Assembly (NCBI RefSeq): GCF_050624435.1
Contig: NC_134545.1
Coordinates: 88,502,063 to 88,566,062, forward strand
Reading direction: 5' to 3'
DNA length: 64,000 bases
Source: Tenrec ecaudatus
Lineage: Eukaryota > Chordata > Mammalia > Afrosoricida > Tenrecidae
The translations under genes were made by a program, and so were the position numbers. The notes under the pieces are model-generated. The model made no database searches and was not told the origin of the DNA. It saw nothing but the letters and a program-made list of their open reading frames with translations. Within the stretch, counting starts at the first letter, position 1. The number at the start of each line of letters is the position of its first letter. Below, piece after piece: positions 24,881-39,683 of this stretch.

Positions 24881-25747
24881 ATTGTTTTGAGACCTTGCAT
24901 GTCTTGATTGTAATGCCATACTTGATATATGGTTTTATTTTAAAATTGTATTTCAAAAGTAAGTTTCTAGTGATGAGGATTGCACAACATGATTTCTATA
25001 AATGATAGCACTAAATTGTACATATAAAATGTTGAATTGGCAAATGTGCTTTTTATATTTATAATTAACACGTTTTTCTGGGTTTTATATTAGTTTTTTA
25101 AGAAGTGCTGAGACTGTACTGTTTTTGGCATTAACTTTGACTGCTGTGTAATGCCATTCTGTTTTCTGATCCTTTGTGATCATTTTTTTCTCTTAATTTG
25201 GGATCTTTTTAGCCTCTGACCATAATGATGTATTTTAATGTAGATCTCTACCTCCATTTTCTTGGGCTCTTGGTTGTTTTTTTCAATCCAGAGATGCATG
25301 TCCTTCAGCTCAATGACATATTTTTGGTCTTGTTTTATTTATTTGATTCTCCCCACTGATATTTCCTGCCATGGTCTCAGGGCTCTTGAATACTTACTAT
25401 CTTAATTAACCTCTCAGCAGCATTTCCCTTAAAAAAACTCATTGTCAACTCTACATCTTTGGGTACTGCACACTTAACTTTCCTTCCATCTCTGGGTCCT
25501 CTCCTCAGTCTCCTTTGCTGGCTCCCCTTTCTCGTTCAGGCTGGTAACTATTGGGATTCCCAGGAGCTTGTGTAGAGGTACTCTCCTCTTCTCCCTACGA
25601 GAGCCTAACTTCCCATTGTGTCAGTTAGTCTCAACATGCACATCTATCCCTTTGCCATCAGACTTCCTTTTGCACTCCAGGCTCACTCTGTTAGAGTACT
25701 CACTGTATTTTTTTGGTAGATGGCTACCCTCGCCTTTACCTATTAGA

Positions 25748-25905
25748 GAGGCATTGGTGACATTGTGAGTTAGGCATTGGGTGACTGAGCGCAAGATCAG
25801 TGGTTCAAACCCACCAGTGGATTTGCAGGAAAAAGCTGAGGCTGTTTGCTTCCATAAAGATGTACCATCTCAGGAAACCTATATAGGGAATGCTCCCAGC
25901 CAAAT
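25748..25905 (+). mobile_element. AfroSINE, truncated at the 3' side
   Basis: AGGCATTGGTGACATTGTGAG start, CAGTGGTTCAAACCCACCAG middle and CAGGAAACCTATATAGGG near the end. Confidence 0.7.
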
Positions 25906-26004
25906 GACAACCAGAATGCCATAGAACCCCCAAATCCAAAATCACGGCTGCAATACTAGTTATTTTGAATGCTTAGAAATTAAAATACTTGAATACCTTC
26001 TTAT

Positions 26005-26200
26005 TATGACTCATAATAATCCAGTAGGGCAGAGTAGAACTGCTTCAGGGGTTTGATTATCCCTTTCAATGTTTGCTTTGTGTTCACCTCTTTTGTGAAC
26101 AAAATTTTATGGAACCAGAAAGCCTCATTTTTCTTCTGTAGAGCTGTTGGTGGGTTTACACTGCTGACCCTGAGGTTAGCAACTGTCTTCTGGGAGGCAG
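26005..26200 (-). mobile_element. AfroSINE, decayed
   Basis: ATGACTCATAATAATCCAGT and GGCAGAGTAGAACTGCTTCA are the antisense 3' part; GGTTTACACTGCTGACCCTG is the 5' part, with unrelated sequence between. Confidence 0.5.
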
Positions 26201-27304
26201 AATTGCCTCTGGTTGAGAACCACTGCTTGCGTACAATGTTTTTATTTTTTTGAGTACAATGTTTATGATCTTCTATGTTGTTCTTTTGCCCATTAAAAAA
26301 GAAAGTTTTTACTTTTGTTATTTATTTTGTTATTATTTTACTTTTGTTTTTTATGATCTTGAACTCTAAGCCCATTGCCCACAATCTGGATTATTTTTCA
26401 TTTACTTAATTCTATTTTATAATGCTTAGACTTAAAAAAAATCAAAATAAATGATCAGGAAACAAGACTGAACATAGTGAGGGGGTTCTAGGTACTTATG
26501 GCAGATTGAACAAAGACCAATGTTTGATTATACCAAACCTCAGTATTATATTATCTTCAAAGAGTTTTGATATTTTCTCATATAATTTCTGCTTTTTTCG
26601 TGTTAACGTTTTCTCTTGATGATTTATCTTTTTGGTTATTTTGAATGAGGTGTTTTACCCTTCATATTTTGCAAGTATCACTTGAATATCGGAAAGCTAT
26701 TATTTTTAGTTTTCCAGTTTCTCAACCTTACTGTTTCCCTTTTCCCCATCTCCTTAGGAACATTTTCAGCCCTAGAGATTGAAAGAATCATATATTCAAT
26801 ATTCATTTATCAACTCTCAAGTTTCTTACAGTTGGTAATCTTTTGCTGCATTTGATTCAATGTGTGTTTATCTTTGAGGATGTCCTTCTATCTCCTTTAT
26901 GTTTTTCCTTCTATTCTCTTGAAACTTTCTCTTTCAGCTATTTTTATTCTTTGCTTCTTTTACTTGTCTAATTATTTTGATTAACTTTTTTGGAACAATT
27001 TAAAAATAATCAGTCATTGGAAATGCTTGAGGTTTTAGTTAATTTATTGTCAACTTGTAGCAGTGTAAAAGTCTTTTAAGCTTTTTCCTTCTTGGTTATT
27101 TGTTTTAAGTCTTTGAGTTATTATCTATAGACTTTCAGATAAGTGAAGTATGACTATATTCCCATTTCATTTCTTTATAAATCTGTGGTGTTTGCACAAA
27201 TCTTTCATCATTTTAAGAACAGAATCAGTTCATTCTTTTGTCACAGTTTAGTTTCTATGCCAACATGCAGTTCAGTTTGAACATAAGATGCTATTGCAGA
27301 GCAG

Positions 27305-27520
27305 GAGTTCTGGCGGAGCTGTTGAGGAAGCACTGGGCTGTTAGGTTGGTGGTTCAAACCCACCAGCTGCTCTGTGGGAGAAAGTTCAGGCCATCTGCTC
27401 TGTAAAGGTTTACGGTGTTGGAAACTGTTATCGGCTGTTAGGAGTTGGAATTGACTGGATGCCGGTGCGAACATTGCACAGAGGGTACTATGAATTGGAA
27501 TCAACTTGAGGTTAGTGGGA
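27305..27520 (+). mobile_element. AfroSINE
   Basis: AGTTCTGGCGGAGCTGTTGA start, GTTCAAACCCACCAGCTGCT middle and GAATTGGAATCAACTTGAGG end. Confidence 0.8.
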
Positions 27521-28202
27521 TTCCAGTATAAAATATTCACCTTGAGTATAAAAAATATGTCATTTCTTGGTACTAAAATGAGAGCTCAGATTGATTTGTA
27601 GTGGAAGATAATTGAATTTCAATGAATATATTCCTCTGTTTCTAAAGATGAATCATTTTCAGAAAATGGTTTTGAAGTGGATCGTCTCATCTCAGCAATG
27701 TGGGATGCTTTACATCCCTGTGTTGCTTAGCAGCTGCCTGGTGGGTTATCGGTACAGATGTATCCACTGAATGTACATATGGAGAATAAAACCAGATTAT
27801 TTTGGGTCTCTTATTTCATAAGGTCCTTAACTTTTCCATTTTATTAGTTTACCAGTCCACACTGTAAATTACTGCTGTAATATTTGTTATTTTGAACGTT
27901 TAGAAACGAAAATAGTTGAATATCTTTTTGTTATTTGTATCACGACTCAAAAAGTATAAACAAAGTTTATACATTTCTTCATATGTTGTCTTTTCCTGAT
28001 CCCAGTTTTAAATATATCTGAAATCAGAAAATCTTGTTTTATTTGAGCTTAAGCAGCTGGAACATTTGATTTCCGATTGATGTTTTGTGTGTGGGCTATA
28101 TAAGGTTTATTTTATGTCTGTAAATGTATGTTTGGGCATTTTTATTTTTGTACTTAAAAAGTATGCATTTAAGTGTTTCACTTTGATACTTTTATTTTTT
28201 AG

Positions 28203-28382
<180 letters not shown>

Positions 28383-28864
28383 TGATCTATGAGAGGAGTT
28401 TGATAAGTTGTGAACATCTATTTTACATATAATCTCTTCTGTTAGTTTCTAATGTTATATGGATGAGAGCTAACCTGCTGGTAGGAAGGCCCTTAACAGC
28501 ATAATTATGCCTAACTTCAGTAGCTATTCAGATCTACTGTCCAGATTGTACCCAGTTGCATCATGGTTGATTGACATGTGACCCTAATGAAGGAACTTTC
28601 TTAAGGATATTACATTTCCTAAAATATGAAATTAGGTGACTTTTTCTTGTTTGTAATTTAAGTTTAAGCATTTTATTTTACGTTTTCTAAAGTTAACTTT
28701 CCTAGAAATAGTTTATAAGTTTGTACACTAAACTTTAAAAAATACCTAATAAACAGTAATATAATTGCTAGAAATGTTATTATCCTATGGATAAATAAAC
28801 AGGCTCATAAAAGATTAAGTGACCTTAGTGGTGTTAACAAACCCAGGTACAGGGGAACAAGATG

Positions 28865-30308
28865 TGATTCAAATCAGTGGGGAGGAGGGGGTAGGAGGCC
28901 TGGTAGCGTGAGACCAAGGCGAATGTAGCCGAGAGGATTTCCTGAAACCCTAATGAAGGCTGAACATGATAGTGGGACAAGAGGAAAGTAAAAGGAAATA
29001 GAGGAAAGAGCTAGGAGGTAAAGGGCATTTATACAGGTCTAAATAAAGGCATGTACATATGTAATTATAACTATATATGAGGATGTGGAAATAGATCTAT
29101 GTGCATATATAAGGTGACCAGATTTTAACATTGGTAATGCAGGACACCAGTTGGACACCATTGATAAAACTCATGTCCTGGGGAAATAGCCACACGGCAG
29201 CCGAAGACCATATACCCTAGCTTGTTGTGCATTCTTTCCAAAAATCGGGACTTTTAAAAAATACTGTGGGACGCTGGAAAAATTGTTAAAAATCGGGACG
29301 TCTGGTCACCTTAGTATAGATTTAGTATTAAGTAGCAGATGGACATTGGGCCTCCACTCAAGTACTCCCTCAATGCAAGAATACTTTGTTCTATTAAACT
29401 GGCATTCCATGATGTTCACCTTCCTGACACAATCGCTGAAGACAAAGCGGGTGCATAAGCAAGTGTGGTGAAGAAAACTAACGGTGCCCGGCTATCAAAA
29501 GATATATCTTCTGGGTCTTAAAAGCTTGAAGGTAAACAAGCAGCCATCTAGCTCAGAAGCAACAAAGCCCACGTGGAAGAAGCACACCAGCCTGTGTGAT
29601 CACGAGGTGTCAAAGAGATCAAGTATCAGGCATCATCAGAACAAAAAAATCATATCATTGTGAATGAGGGGGAGTGCGGACTGGGGACCCAAAGCCCATC
29701 TGTAGGCAACTGAACATCCCCTTACAGAAGTGTCGCCAGGAGGAGACGAGCCAGTCAGGGTGCAGTGTAGCAATGATGAAACATACAACTTTCCTCTAGT
29801 TCCTAAATGCTTAACCCCCCCTCCTTCCTCTCCCACTATCATGACCCCAATTCTGCCTTACAAATCTGGCTAGACCAGAAGATGGACACTGGTACAGACA
29901 GGAACTGGAAACACAGGGAATCCAGGGCGGATGATCCCTTCAAGAATAGTGGTGAGAGTGGTGATACAGGGAGCGTGGGGTGGAAAGGGGGAACCGATTA
30001 CAGGGATCTACATATAACCTCCTCCCTGGGGGAAGGACAGCAGAAAAGTGGGTGAAGGGAGACATCAGACAGTGCATGATATGACAAAATAATAATTTAT
30101 AAATTATCAAGGGCTTATGAGGGGAGGGGGAGGGGGAGGGGGAAGAAGGGGAAAATGAGCAGCTGATTCCTGGGGCTTAAGTAGAAAGCAGATGTTTTGA
30201 GAATGATGAGGTCAATGGATGTACAAATGTGCTTTACACAATTGATGTATGTATGGATTGTGACGAGTTGTATGAGCCCCTAATAAAATGATTGGAAAAA
30301 AAAAAGGT
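28865..30308 (+). mobile_element. Young L1-type 3' region, 1.4 kb, with nested DNA transposon
   Basis: Sense copy of the 5648-7722 family. It shares the blocks GGACATTGGGCCTCCACTCA, CTATCAAAAGATATA and the G-rich tract GAGGGGAGGGGGAGGGGG (near 30119), which resembles the polypurine tract of mammalian L1 3' UTRs. It ends CCCCTAATAAAATGATTGG plus A10. A 200 bp element interrupts it at 29112-29311. Confidence 0.8.
29112..29311. mobile_element. Short DNA transposon (MITE-like) nested in L1
   Basis: Ends are inverted repeats: AGGTGACCAGA at the left and its complement TCTGGTCACCT at the right, extending with mismatches through TTTTAACA. It is flanked by TA on both sides (29110-29111, 29312-29313), as for Tc1/mariner-type elements. 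It interrupts a block that is continuous in the other L1 copies, which dates it after that L1. It has no coding capacity. Confidence 0.65.
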
Positions 30309-30886
30309 GGAGAAAGCAGAAGATGAGATCAAGGAAAACACAGACAAAACGTTAGAAGAATTTGGGAAAGCACTACAAGAAAAAACTAACCAAATAAATG
30401 AAAAATCATACAAAATACAGCAAATAGAAACCCAGAAGATTAATACTAAGATTTCAGAAATAGATAATATACTTGTAGGGCCAAGGAAGAAAATGGAATC
30501 ATTGGAAGATGGAATCTGTGAGTAAAGAAAAATCAATCAATACTAATACGCTACAGGAGCAACCGGAAAAAAAAATAACAGCAATAGAAGGAAAACCTAA
30601 GAATGATGTGGGATACTATCATGAGGAATAACTTACCGGTGATTAAAATTACAGAACAGGAAGACCCAAAAAAAGCACTGAGAAAATTATTGGAAGAAAA
30701 CTTCCCTAATATTATAAAAAATGGGAAAATTTGCCTTCAAGAAAGTTGATGCCAAGAGCTTAAGTGGAGAGCAAATGTTTTGAGAATGATGAGGGCAACG
30801 AATGTACAAATGTGCTTTTCAAAATTGATGTATGCATGGATTGTTATAAGAGTTGTGTGAGGCCCCAATAAAATGATTTAAAAAAA
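30309..30886 (+). mobile_element. Chimeric L1: ORF1 segment fused to 3' terminus
   Basis: 30292-30525 is an open frame rich in Lys/Glu/Gln/Ile (KENTDKTLEEFGKALQEK and so on), typical of the ORF1p coiled coil. After a stop, a frame with LRKLLEENFPNIIKN resembles the ENFPNL-type start of the ORF1p RNA-binding domain. At about 30750 the sequence jumps directly to the family 3' terminus (TTTTGAGAATGATGAGGGC to CCCCAATAAAATGATTT and poly(A)). The rest of ORF1 and all of ORF2 are missing. Confidence 0.65.
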
Positions 30887-32024
30887 GAAAAGATTGTCAC
30901 TTATCTAAGCTGCCAACTGGCAGAGCTAAGATCCATAAAGTAACCCTCTTCGTACTGCCTACTGTACTTTGTTTCTTCCAGGAGAGACGCTAAGACCATA
31001 TTTTCAAAAGCGCACTTCCTTGAATTAGAACTGATGCTGAACAGGTCACTACCTAGTTACTATATTGATAAGTAATATTTTGGTGCCTGTTTGCACCAAT
31101 ATTTTCCCAAAATGAAGAACATATATATAGCTGTAGTGACTGCTTAGTGATCTAACTATTCAACTTATTTTTATAATCATGTAATGAGTTAATAATTTTT
31201 AATTCATAACCATCTATAAAAAATAATTTATGCAAAAATGGAAAAAGAACCAGAAGCTTCACGATTTGTAAATATGGTTGCTTAAAAAAATAGTCTGTAG
31301 CAGTATGGTGCCTTCTCGTATAGCTATCCAGGGCTTACATAGAATACGTCTAGAGATGATTATGAAATGGACAATTTAATAAATAAGATTGTGTGTGATT
31401 TAAACGTAAGCAGTTTTAGGTCTTTGAAAAATAAAAATTTGGAAAACCCTGAGTGACATTCTAGCAGCAGAAATGGCCATTAATCAAAGAGTCACAGCAT
31501 AAATATAAAATTACAACTGTGATAAAGGCTAAGAATGAGACATTCACAGTGCTAGTATGTCTTGTATGAGGTTTGGGGAGGCATCTGTCAGGAAGTGTAA
31601 ATAGAGTTGGATCTGAATCATTTGTATATTGTATGTATTTTCTATTTTTCTGTAACTAAAGTCTGTATGTGTATGTTTAGGACTTAATCCTATTTCAGAG
31701 TTAAGTGTATTTGATTACTGAAATCCCAATGAGTACCTTATAAATGATTGGTGACGAATGGTTATATAATACTGTACTGAGTGAAAAATCTGTACTGGGT
31801 AATTTTCAAGAAGCAGGGGGAATACTGTAAGTGATCTTTTGATTTAATTCACATACTTGCATTCTGTGTTTTATTGAACCTCTGTCAATCATATTCAGCA
31901 TAAGATTGTTTCCACAGTCTAGCTTATTTGAAAGCTATTCCTTTATCTCGTTTGTTAAATCAGAAGGAAAACAATACTCAAACTCACTGTAGTTTCAGAC
32001 ACATGCTCTTTTGTTTGCTTGCAG

Positions 32025-32073
32025 ATCCTCATTGAATTTTGTGCCGGGGGAGCAGTGGACGCTGTGATGCTTG
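32025..32073 (+). CDS. SLK: SLK coding exon 3 (residues 106-122, partial)
   Basis: A 49 bp mini-exon encoding ILIEFCAGGAVDAVML plus the first base of Glu122. This is the kinase hinge and start of helix D, where the adenine of ATP is contacted. The acceptor is TTGCAG and the donor GTAAAT. It ends in phase 1, which exon 4 completes. Confidence 0.97.
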
Positions 32074-32314
32074 GTAAATACTCCTTTTATTTCAAATATC
32101 GGTAACAAAAATATTAAGATTTAAGACATTTATTACAAATCTTAATGAAGTTCAGTAAATTGAACCAATTTGTATTTTTATATTCTCATGCAGTTGTAAT
32201 AAGATTCTAGAATGAAATATTGACTCTCGTGATAGGAAAGTAAACTTTGTAGATACATAGTTCTTTAAAATAAATCCACATATTGTGATTACATACAAAT
32301 GCAGATCTATTTAA

Positions 32315-32494
<180 letters not shown>

Positions 32495-32686
32495 TAAAAC
32501 TTTTGAATTTATGCTCTGTTCCTCCATCCATATATATGTGATTTACTCTTGTAGGGTTAATATCCAAATAGATAAAACATAGAGAATTCCTTCATGCTAA
32601 ACATTTAGAACACTATTGGATAAATACTTAACTCATTCACTCCCAAGATTTCTAAGTACAGATACCTAATATATAAAAGTGACCAA

Positions 32687-32838
32687 ACAAGGCCACTGCC
32701 ATCGAGTCCATAACTCAGTGACCCTGTGTGTGCATGGTTTCTGAGCCTGTTCATCTTTCCAGGAGTGACTGGTGAATTTGAACTGCCGACCTGTGGGTAG
32801 TAATCGAATGCCTAACCTACACCACCACCACCACCACC
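32687..32838 (-). mobile_element. AfroSINE
   Basis: GGCCACTGCCATCGAGTCCA at the left and TGCCTAACCTACACCACCAC at the right, the latter expanded into (CAC)n at 32820-32840. Confidence 0.75.
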
Positions 32839-32861
32839 ACCCCATACCCTAATGTAAACCA

Positions 32862-33056
32862 AGAAACCAAACTCATTGCCATCGAGTCAAGGCTGAGTCA
32901 TCGTGACCCTATATAGGAAAGGGCAGAATTGTCCCTGTCAATTTCCAAGGTAGTAACTCCAGTAGAGAGAGACTCCTTTTGCCCCCAGGGAGTGCCTTCT
33001 GCTTTTAACTGCATACCTCATGGTTGGCAACCCGGTGTGTAACCACCAGGGCGCCT
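32862..33056 (-). mobile_element. AfroSINE
   Basis: CTCATTGCCATCGAGTCAAG at the left and GTGTGTAACCACCAGGGCGC at the right, so near full length. Confidence 0.8.
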
Positions 33057-33294
33057 TACCTAATGTAAAGGCACTTTAAAAAGAAAGTAAGAAAGGATGT
33101 CTTATTTTCAAAACGGCTTTTTAAAAAGACTGGTTGCAATTTTTTCCCATAAAATTTTTGACTGTTGCCTTAATTAAAAATATAATACTTTTTAGATTAT
33201 AAACTGCTGATTCAGTTGTACCAAATTTTATTTGTCATCTCTCAAACTCATGTCCAATGTGCGCTCCCAGTTTTATTCTCTGTACAGAGCTGGT

Positions 33295-33466
33295 TTCGCA
33301 GCTGCTGTTGAGTTTATCCCACCTCATGATGACCTCGTGTGTCAGAGTGCCATGTGCTTCATAGGGTTTTCTGCGTGCATTTTCGGGATGTAGCTTGCCT
33401 GGCCATTCTTCTGCACTTCTGTTGAAAGCCAAGCGTGTTCACTGTTTGCACACCCAGGGACTCCCT
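33295..33466 (-). mobile_element. AfroSINE, strongly diverged
   Basis: TGATGACCTCGTGTGTCAGA, GTGCTTCATAGGGTTTTCTG and CACACCCAGGGACTCC keep the order of the antisense SINE. Confidence 0.45.
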
Positions 33467-34446
33467 AGAAATGAAAATCTGACTAAACTAACAATGTAAC
33501 ATTAGGTCTGAAGAGGCACTAAAGTAAGCTTAAGGACGGGATTCTTTACTTTGTGTTTCTCACTGAGGGAATAAATGATGATGGCTTCATGAGAATTTGA
33601 TGTAGGCTTGTGATTGGGAATAATTTTATACATACACATTCAAATGGAAGCTATAATAACCCCCTTTAAGAACACATAAGATATGAATATTGAAACCCCA
33701 CAAATTTGTATATTTTAGATAGATAATAAAAGACAAAACATTCAGAAGCCATGCTGATACCAGTGGTTACGGCCGTTTTATTTCACTTTGTCGTAATCTC
33801 AGATATTAGCTGTTATGTGATGCGAGATAAAATTTGATGTACATTTTCATTGTGAGATAAACATGTTCAAAGAAAACTACACCAACAGTTACGTAGTTTA
33901 GCAAATTATTTTAAGGCAAATACTTTTGTAACTTTCAAATGATTTTCTCCTTCTATTTTTTTCTTCATTTAATCATCTCATTTATGAGTTTTCAAACTGA
34001 CATGTATTACTCTTTCATATCTTATATGACTTTAAAAAATTTTATAGGTAAATTTAAAATAGTATCTTAAAGTTTTGATTCACTTTTTTGAGCATGTTTC
34101 TCAGATATTTTTCAATGTAAATATTAAAATTTTCTTTGAAAACAGGAGTATGCTTTTGTGTAAAACAGCATATACTCTTTAAAAATAATGAAGATTTTGG
34201 AATACTAAAATTATTTTGAGTTAACATTAAAGTGTTGCAATACTGGTTTATTAGATCATAAATACTTATGAGAACCTTCCACCTATGCGATGCCCTGTTA
34301 GGAGTATATAGATGTATATGACCCTCTTACCTTCAGGAATGGTCACGATGAGGTGGAATGGACTCGATGGCTTTCCACTATGAGCTGATTTGAAGTCTCC
34401 TCATATTTATTCACACACACACAAATAAATTTTATTGTGTTTTAAG

Positions 34447-34645
34447 AGCACTGGTGATGACACAAATGGTTAAAACTCTCAGCTGCAAACTGAAAGGTCA
34501 TTGGTTCGAGTCCACCAGAATCACCTTGGGTGAAAAGACTTGGCTATTTGTGTCCATAAAGAAGACAACCTCAGAAGCCCTCTGGAGCTCTTCTACTTGG
34601 TCACATGGGCTTGCTCAGAGTGGGAATACGCCGGGTAGCACAAAA
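34447..34645 (+). mobile_element. AfroSINE
   Basis: GAGCACTGGTGATGACACAAA start, GGTTCGAGTCCACCAGAATC (B-box) and CAACCTCAGAAGCCCTCTGG. Confidence 0.7.
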
Positions 34646-35093
34646 CTGTTGCACTTCATGTTGCTATCAATGGTTATCTGAACTCCAAGTTGAAAAGGTG
34701 GAGTTAGCTGTTGATGTGTTGCTGTTTTCTCCAATTTAAAACGGAGAACAAATGGCTCCCCTCATCCTTTTTTTCTTTTTCTTTGTAATACAATTTTATG
34801 GGGATTTAGCAAGACACATGGTCAGCCAAAGAAGGTTACTGTGGTATGATTTCTCTTTTCCATTCCACAGGAAGAAAAACTGTTTATGCCTGTTGATTGA
34901 ATAGAAATGTGGAGTTCCAGTTGTCGTTTCTTTTGAAGTGGATAGACTATTTTACATCTTAAATTTACCACTCTCTTTCAGGAAGGAGAATTTGTGGTGC
35001 AAAAAAATATTTTTTTGTTGTTGCAAAAAAGATGTATTTGAGCAGTGGGGCATTGATAAGACACTGGCCAAGATGAGGGTGGTAGAGAAATGA

Positions 35094-35312
<219 letters not shown>

Positions 35313-35407
35313 TGAGTTATTATGACTCACTCAACTTGTCCACCTAATTAAAGATGCTCATATCGTTTATGTGATTTGCAGTCTCTGATCTTCAGTTCAT
35401 ATCTTAG

Positions 35408-36480
<1,073 letters not shown>

Positions 36481-39400
36481 TGACATTGAAGGCAGGTGCT
36501 TAGTTGTATTTTTTACATGGCTTTCAGTGAGGCTAAGTGTTTAGTGGAACATTGTTGATTTTAACAAATGGCAGTTGTTACCGTGACTTGATAAATCTAA
36601 TCATGTTTCATAGCAGGATCTGTTTATAGTATTTGGGATTAAACTTTGTGAAAAAAAATAATATTTGGACAAATAGAATGACATCTCTTGGGGCAGTTAC
36701 TGCTAGATTGAGTTAAAATGTAACTCTTGTATCTTTGTGTTAGGTTGATCAGCTTTTCTAGGGGAAAGAGGCAGGAAAAAATGTTGTGCTTTCTGCAGCA
36801 AGTGTATCCCTGGAACACACTTTATCCTCGTCCTTTCATTACTCCCTCCCAATTCGAAGGCCTTGGCGTGTATGGAAGTCGTTAAATTTGAGAATGCAGA
36901 CATGAATAAAGTAGCTTCTCCCTCTAACAACTTATGACCATGTCAGATAAGCAGGTGTTTGTGGATACTTTTAGGAGAGCTCTAAAGTTTTCTGGTAATT
37001 CATTTGTTAAGCCATTGGCAGCACTTACACAGATTGTTGTTACAAGAACTCTGAATGTGCTGACTTGACACAATCTAAGTGTGGTGCCATTGTGCTCGTT
37101 CCCATGTGTACAACAATGAAACACTGCCCGGTCCCACAGTCATCCCTGTGTTTGAGCCCATTGACCACAGCCATTGTCAGTCCATCTCCTTGAGGATCTT
37201 CTCTTTTGCCGACCTTCTACCCAGCATGATGTCCTTCGTTAGGGACTGATTCCTCTGGACAGTATGTCCAAAGTGGGTGTCACCCTCCTTTCTAAGGAGC
37301 ACCCGGCTGTACTTCCTTCACTGTCTCGGCAGTCCTTAACACGAGAGGGTGTTTTTGCCAGTGCCAGGCTCAAATGCAGCTTCAGGTCTCCTCATTCCTT
37401 GTCTAGCTTTTGCTGCCTTTGAGGCAGTTGAGAACATCATGGCATGGGTCCGTTTTACCTTTGTCCTCAAAGTGACATTTTTGCTTTTTATCACATTAGG
37501 GAAGTCTTTTGCAGTAGATTTTCTCAATTCAGTGAATTGTTTGATTTCTGGACTGTTGTTTTGATGGACAGTGATTCTGGAGCCATGTCAGTCTTTTCTC
37601 CATTTATTATGTTGCTTATTGGTCTAGTTGTGAGGGTCTTTGTTTTTGGTGAGATGTAATCTGTATTAAAGACTGGAGTGTTTGATGTTTAGGAAGTGTT
37701 CTGAGCCCTTTTGGCCTTCCGGAAGCAAGGCTGTGTCATCTGCACTCTGCAGGTTAGTGATGAGTCTTCCCTTCATTCTTGGTACTGCATTCTTCATCTT
37801 TTCTCAGAGACAGATTGTGTGGTAAAAGGAGACAACCCTGATACAACTTTTCCTCATTTCAAACCACACAGTATCCTCTTCCTCTGTTTAAGCAACTGCC
37901 TCTTAGCCTGTGTACAGATTGTGCGTGAGCACAGTTAAGTACTTCAGAGTCCTATTCTTCGTAAAGCTATTTATAATTTGTTATGGTCTGTACTGTAGGT
38001 TCCGAAGTATGTTTGGCCTACTGCCCCCTCTTCAGAAAGAAAACAAAACAAAGCCCATGTGTCCCTCTGGCAATGAACAACTCTTTACTACAGCCCATAA
38101 TCAATATGAAGTGCAGGTCTCATCTTTTCCAGCCACTCTGGCTTGTTCCAGCACCCCCCCCCCCAGGGGATGGTATTACCCATTTTCATAAACACTGCCC
38201 CTCTGGCTTGTTCCAGCACCCCTCCAGGGGATGGCATTGCTCATTTTCATAAATACTGCTCTGCACAGTCAAATGCCTTTGCATGGTAGACACAAATAAG
38301 CATCTTTTTGGTCTTCTCTGCTTTTAGCTGAGATCTGTCTGACATCAGCAAAGTTGCCTATTGTTGTATGACCTCTTTTAAATTTTGACTTGATTTTTTA
38401 GCCTTTACTTGTCAGTGTACTACAGATTATCTTCAGCAAAGTTTTATTTGTTTATCATGTAAATAATATTACTCGATAATTTATGCATTCTTTTGGATCC
38501 CTTCCGTAGGAGTGGGTACAGAGGTAGATCACTTCCAGTCAGTTGACCAGGTAGTTGTCCCCTAAATTTCCCGACATGGACAAGTAGGCATTCCCAGTGA
38601 TGCATTAGTTTGTTGAAACATTTCAGTTGGTATTCTGCCCGTTACTTAAACCTTCTTTTGGTTGATGTTTTCAGTGCAGCTTGGACTTCTCCTTAAGTAC
38701 CATTGGTTTCGGACTATATACTGCCTCCTCAAATCGTTGAATAATGGCAATTTCTTTTACTACAGTGACTCTGTATTCCTTCCATCTTCTTCCGATGCTT
38801 CCTTTGTTCAATATTTTTACTGTAGAATTCTTCAATATTTCAACTTGAGGCTTGATTTTTTTCCCTCATTTTCCTCAGTTTGAGGAATGCTGACCATGTT
38901 CTTCTCCCTTTTGGATTTCTAACTCTAGGTCCTCGCACATTTCATTTATTATTATAACCGTGTTTTGTCTTCTGGAGCTGCCCTTAGAAATCTCCTGTTT
39001 CGCTCTTCTTTATTTTTTTCAGTCACTTGAGCTTCTTTATGTTTGAGATCAAGTTCCAGAGTCTCTTCTGACCTCTTTGGTCATTTCTTTCTGTCTTATC
39101 TTTTTAATGACCTCGTGGGTTAACCATGCACGCTCTTTTCTGTCATCTTGCATCTCACCTGGTCGTAGATCCTTAGTCAACGCATCAGCTCTGTTACTTG
39201 GATGGTCTCTCAATCCCTGTGGGACAGATTCAAAGCCATATTTTGTCTCTTGCAGACTTGTTTTAATTCTCTTCAGCTTCAGCTTCCATTTGCATGTGAG
39301 AAATTGATGGTTTGTTTTGAAGTCAGCCCCTGCCCAGCCCATGCGCTGACTGATGATGTTGAGTTTTCCTATTGTCTCTTTCCATAGACGTAGTGGATCA

Positions 39401-39683
39401 ATCCCCTGTGTATTCCATCTGCATACTCACTTTCATTTGTGTTGTTAAAAAAAAAGTATTTCCCTTAGTTTTGCTTATTTCTATTACCAATAGCATATTT
39501 TTCAAGTAATGATTCTTTTTCCAATTTTTGTATTTCAATCATCAGTATCTTGATTGAAAGTTTGATCAAGTTTAGACTGCACCAGTGGGTAAAAATCTTC
39601 ACTTTCTTCATCTTTGGCATTAGTGATTGGTGTGTCAGTGTAACTAGTAGACATAATAACTGGCTTTCATCAAAAGTGTATGG

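Noticed and set aside
26196..26226. GGTTGAGAACCACTGC resembling a SPIN terminal repeat
   Set aside because: Only one arm is present, no partner end or 8 bp duplication is seen, and it abuts a decayed AfroSINE. Too short to call.
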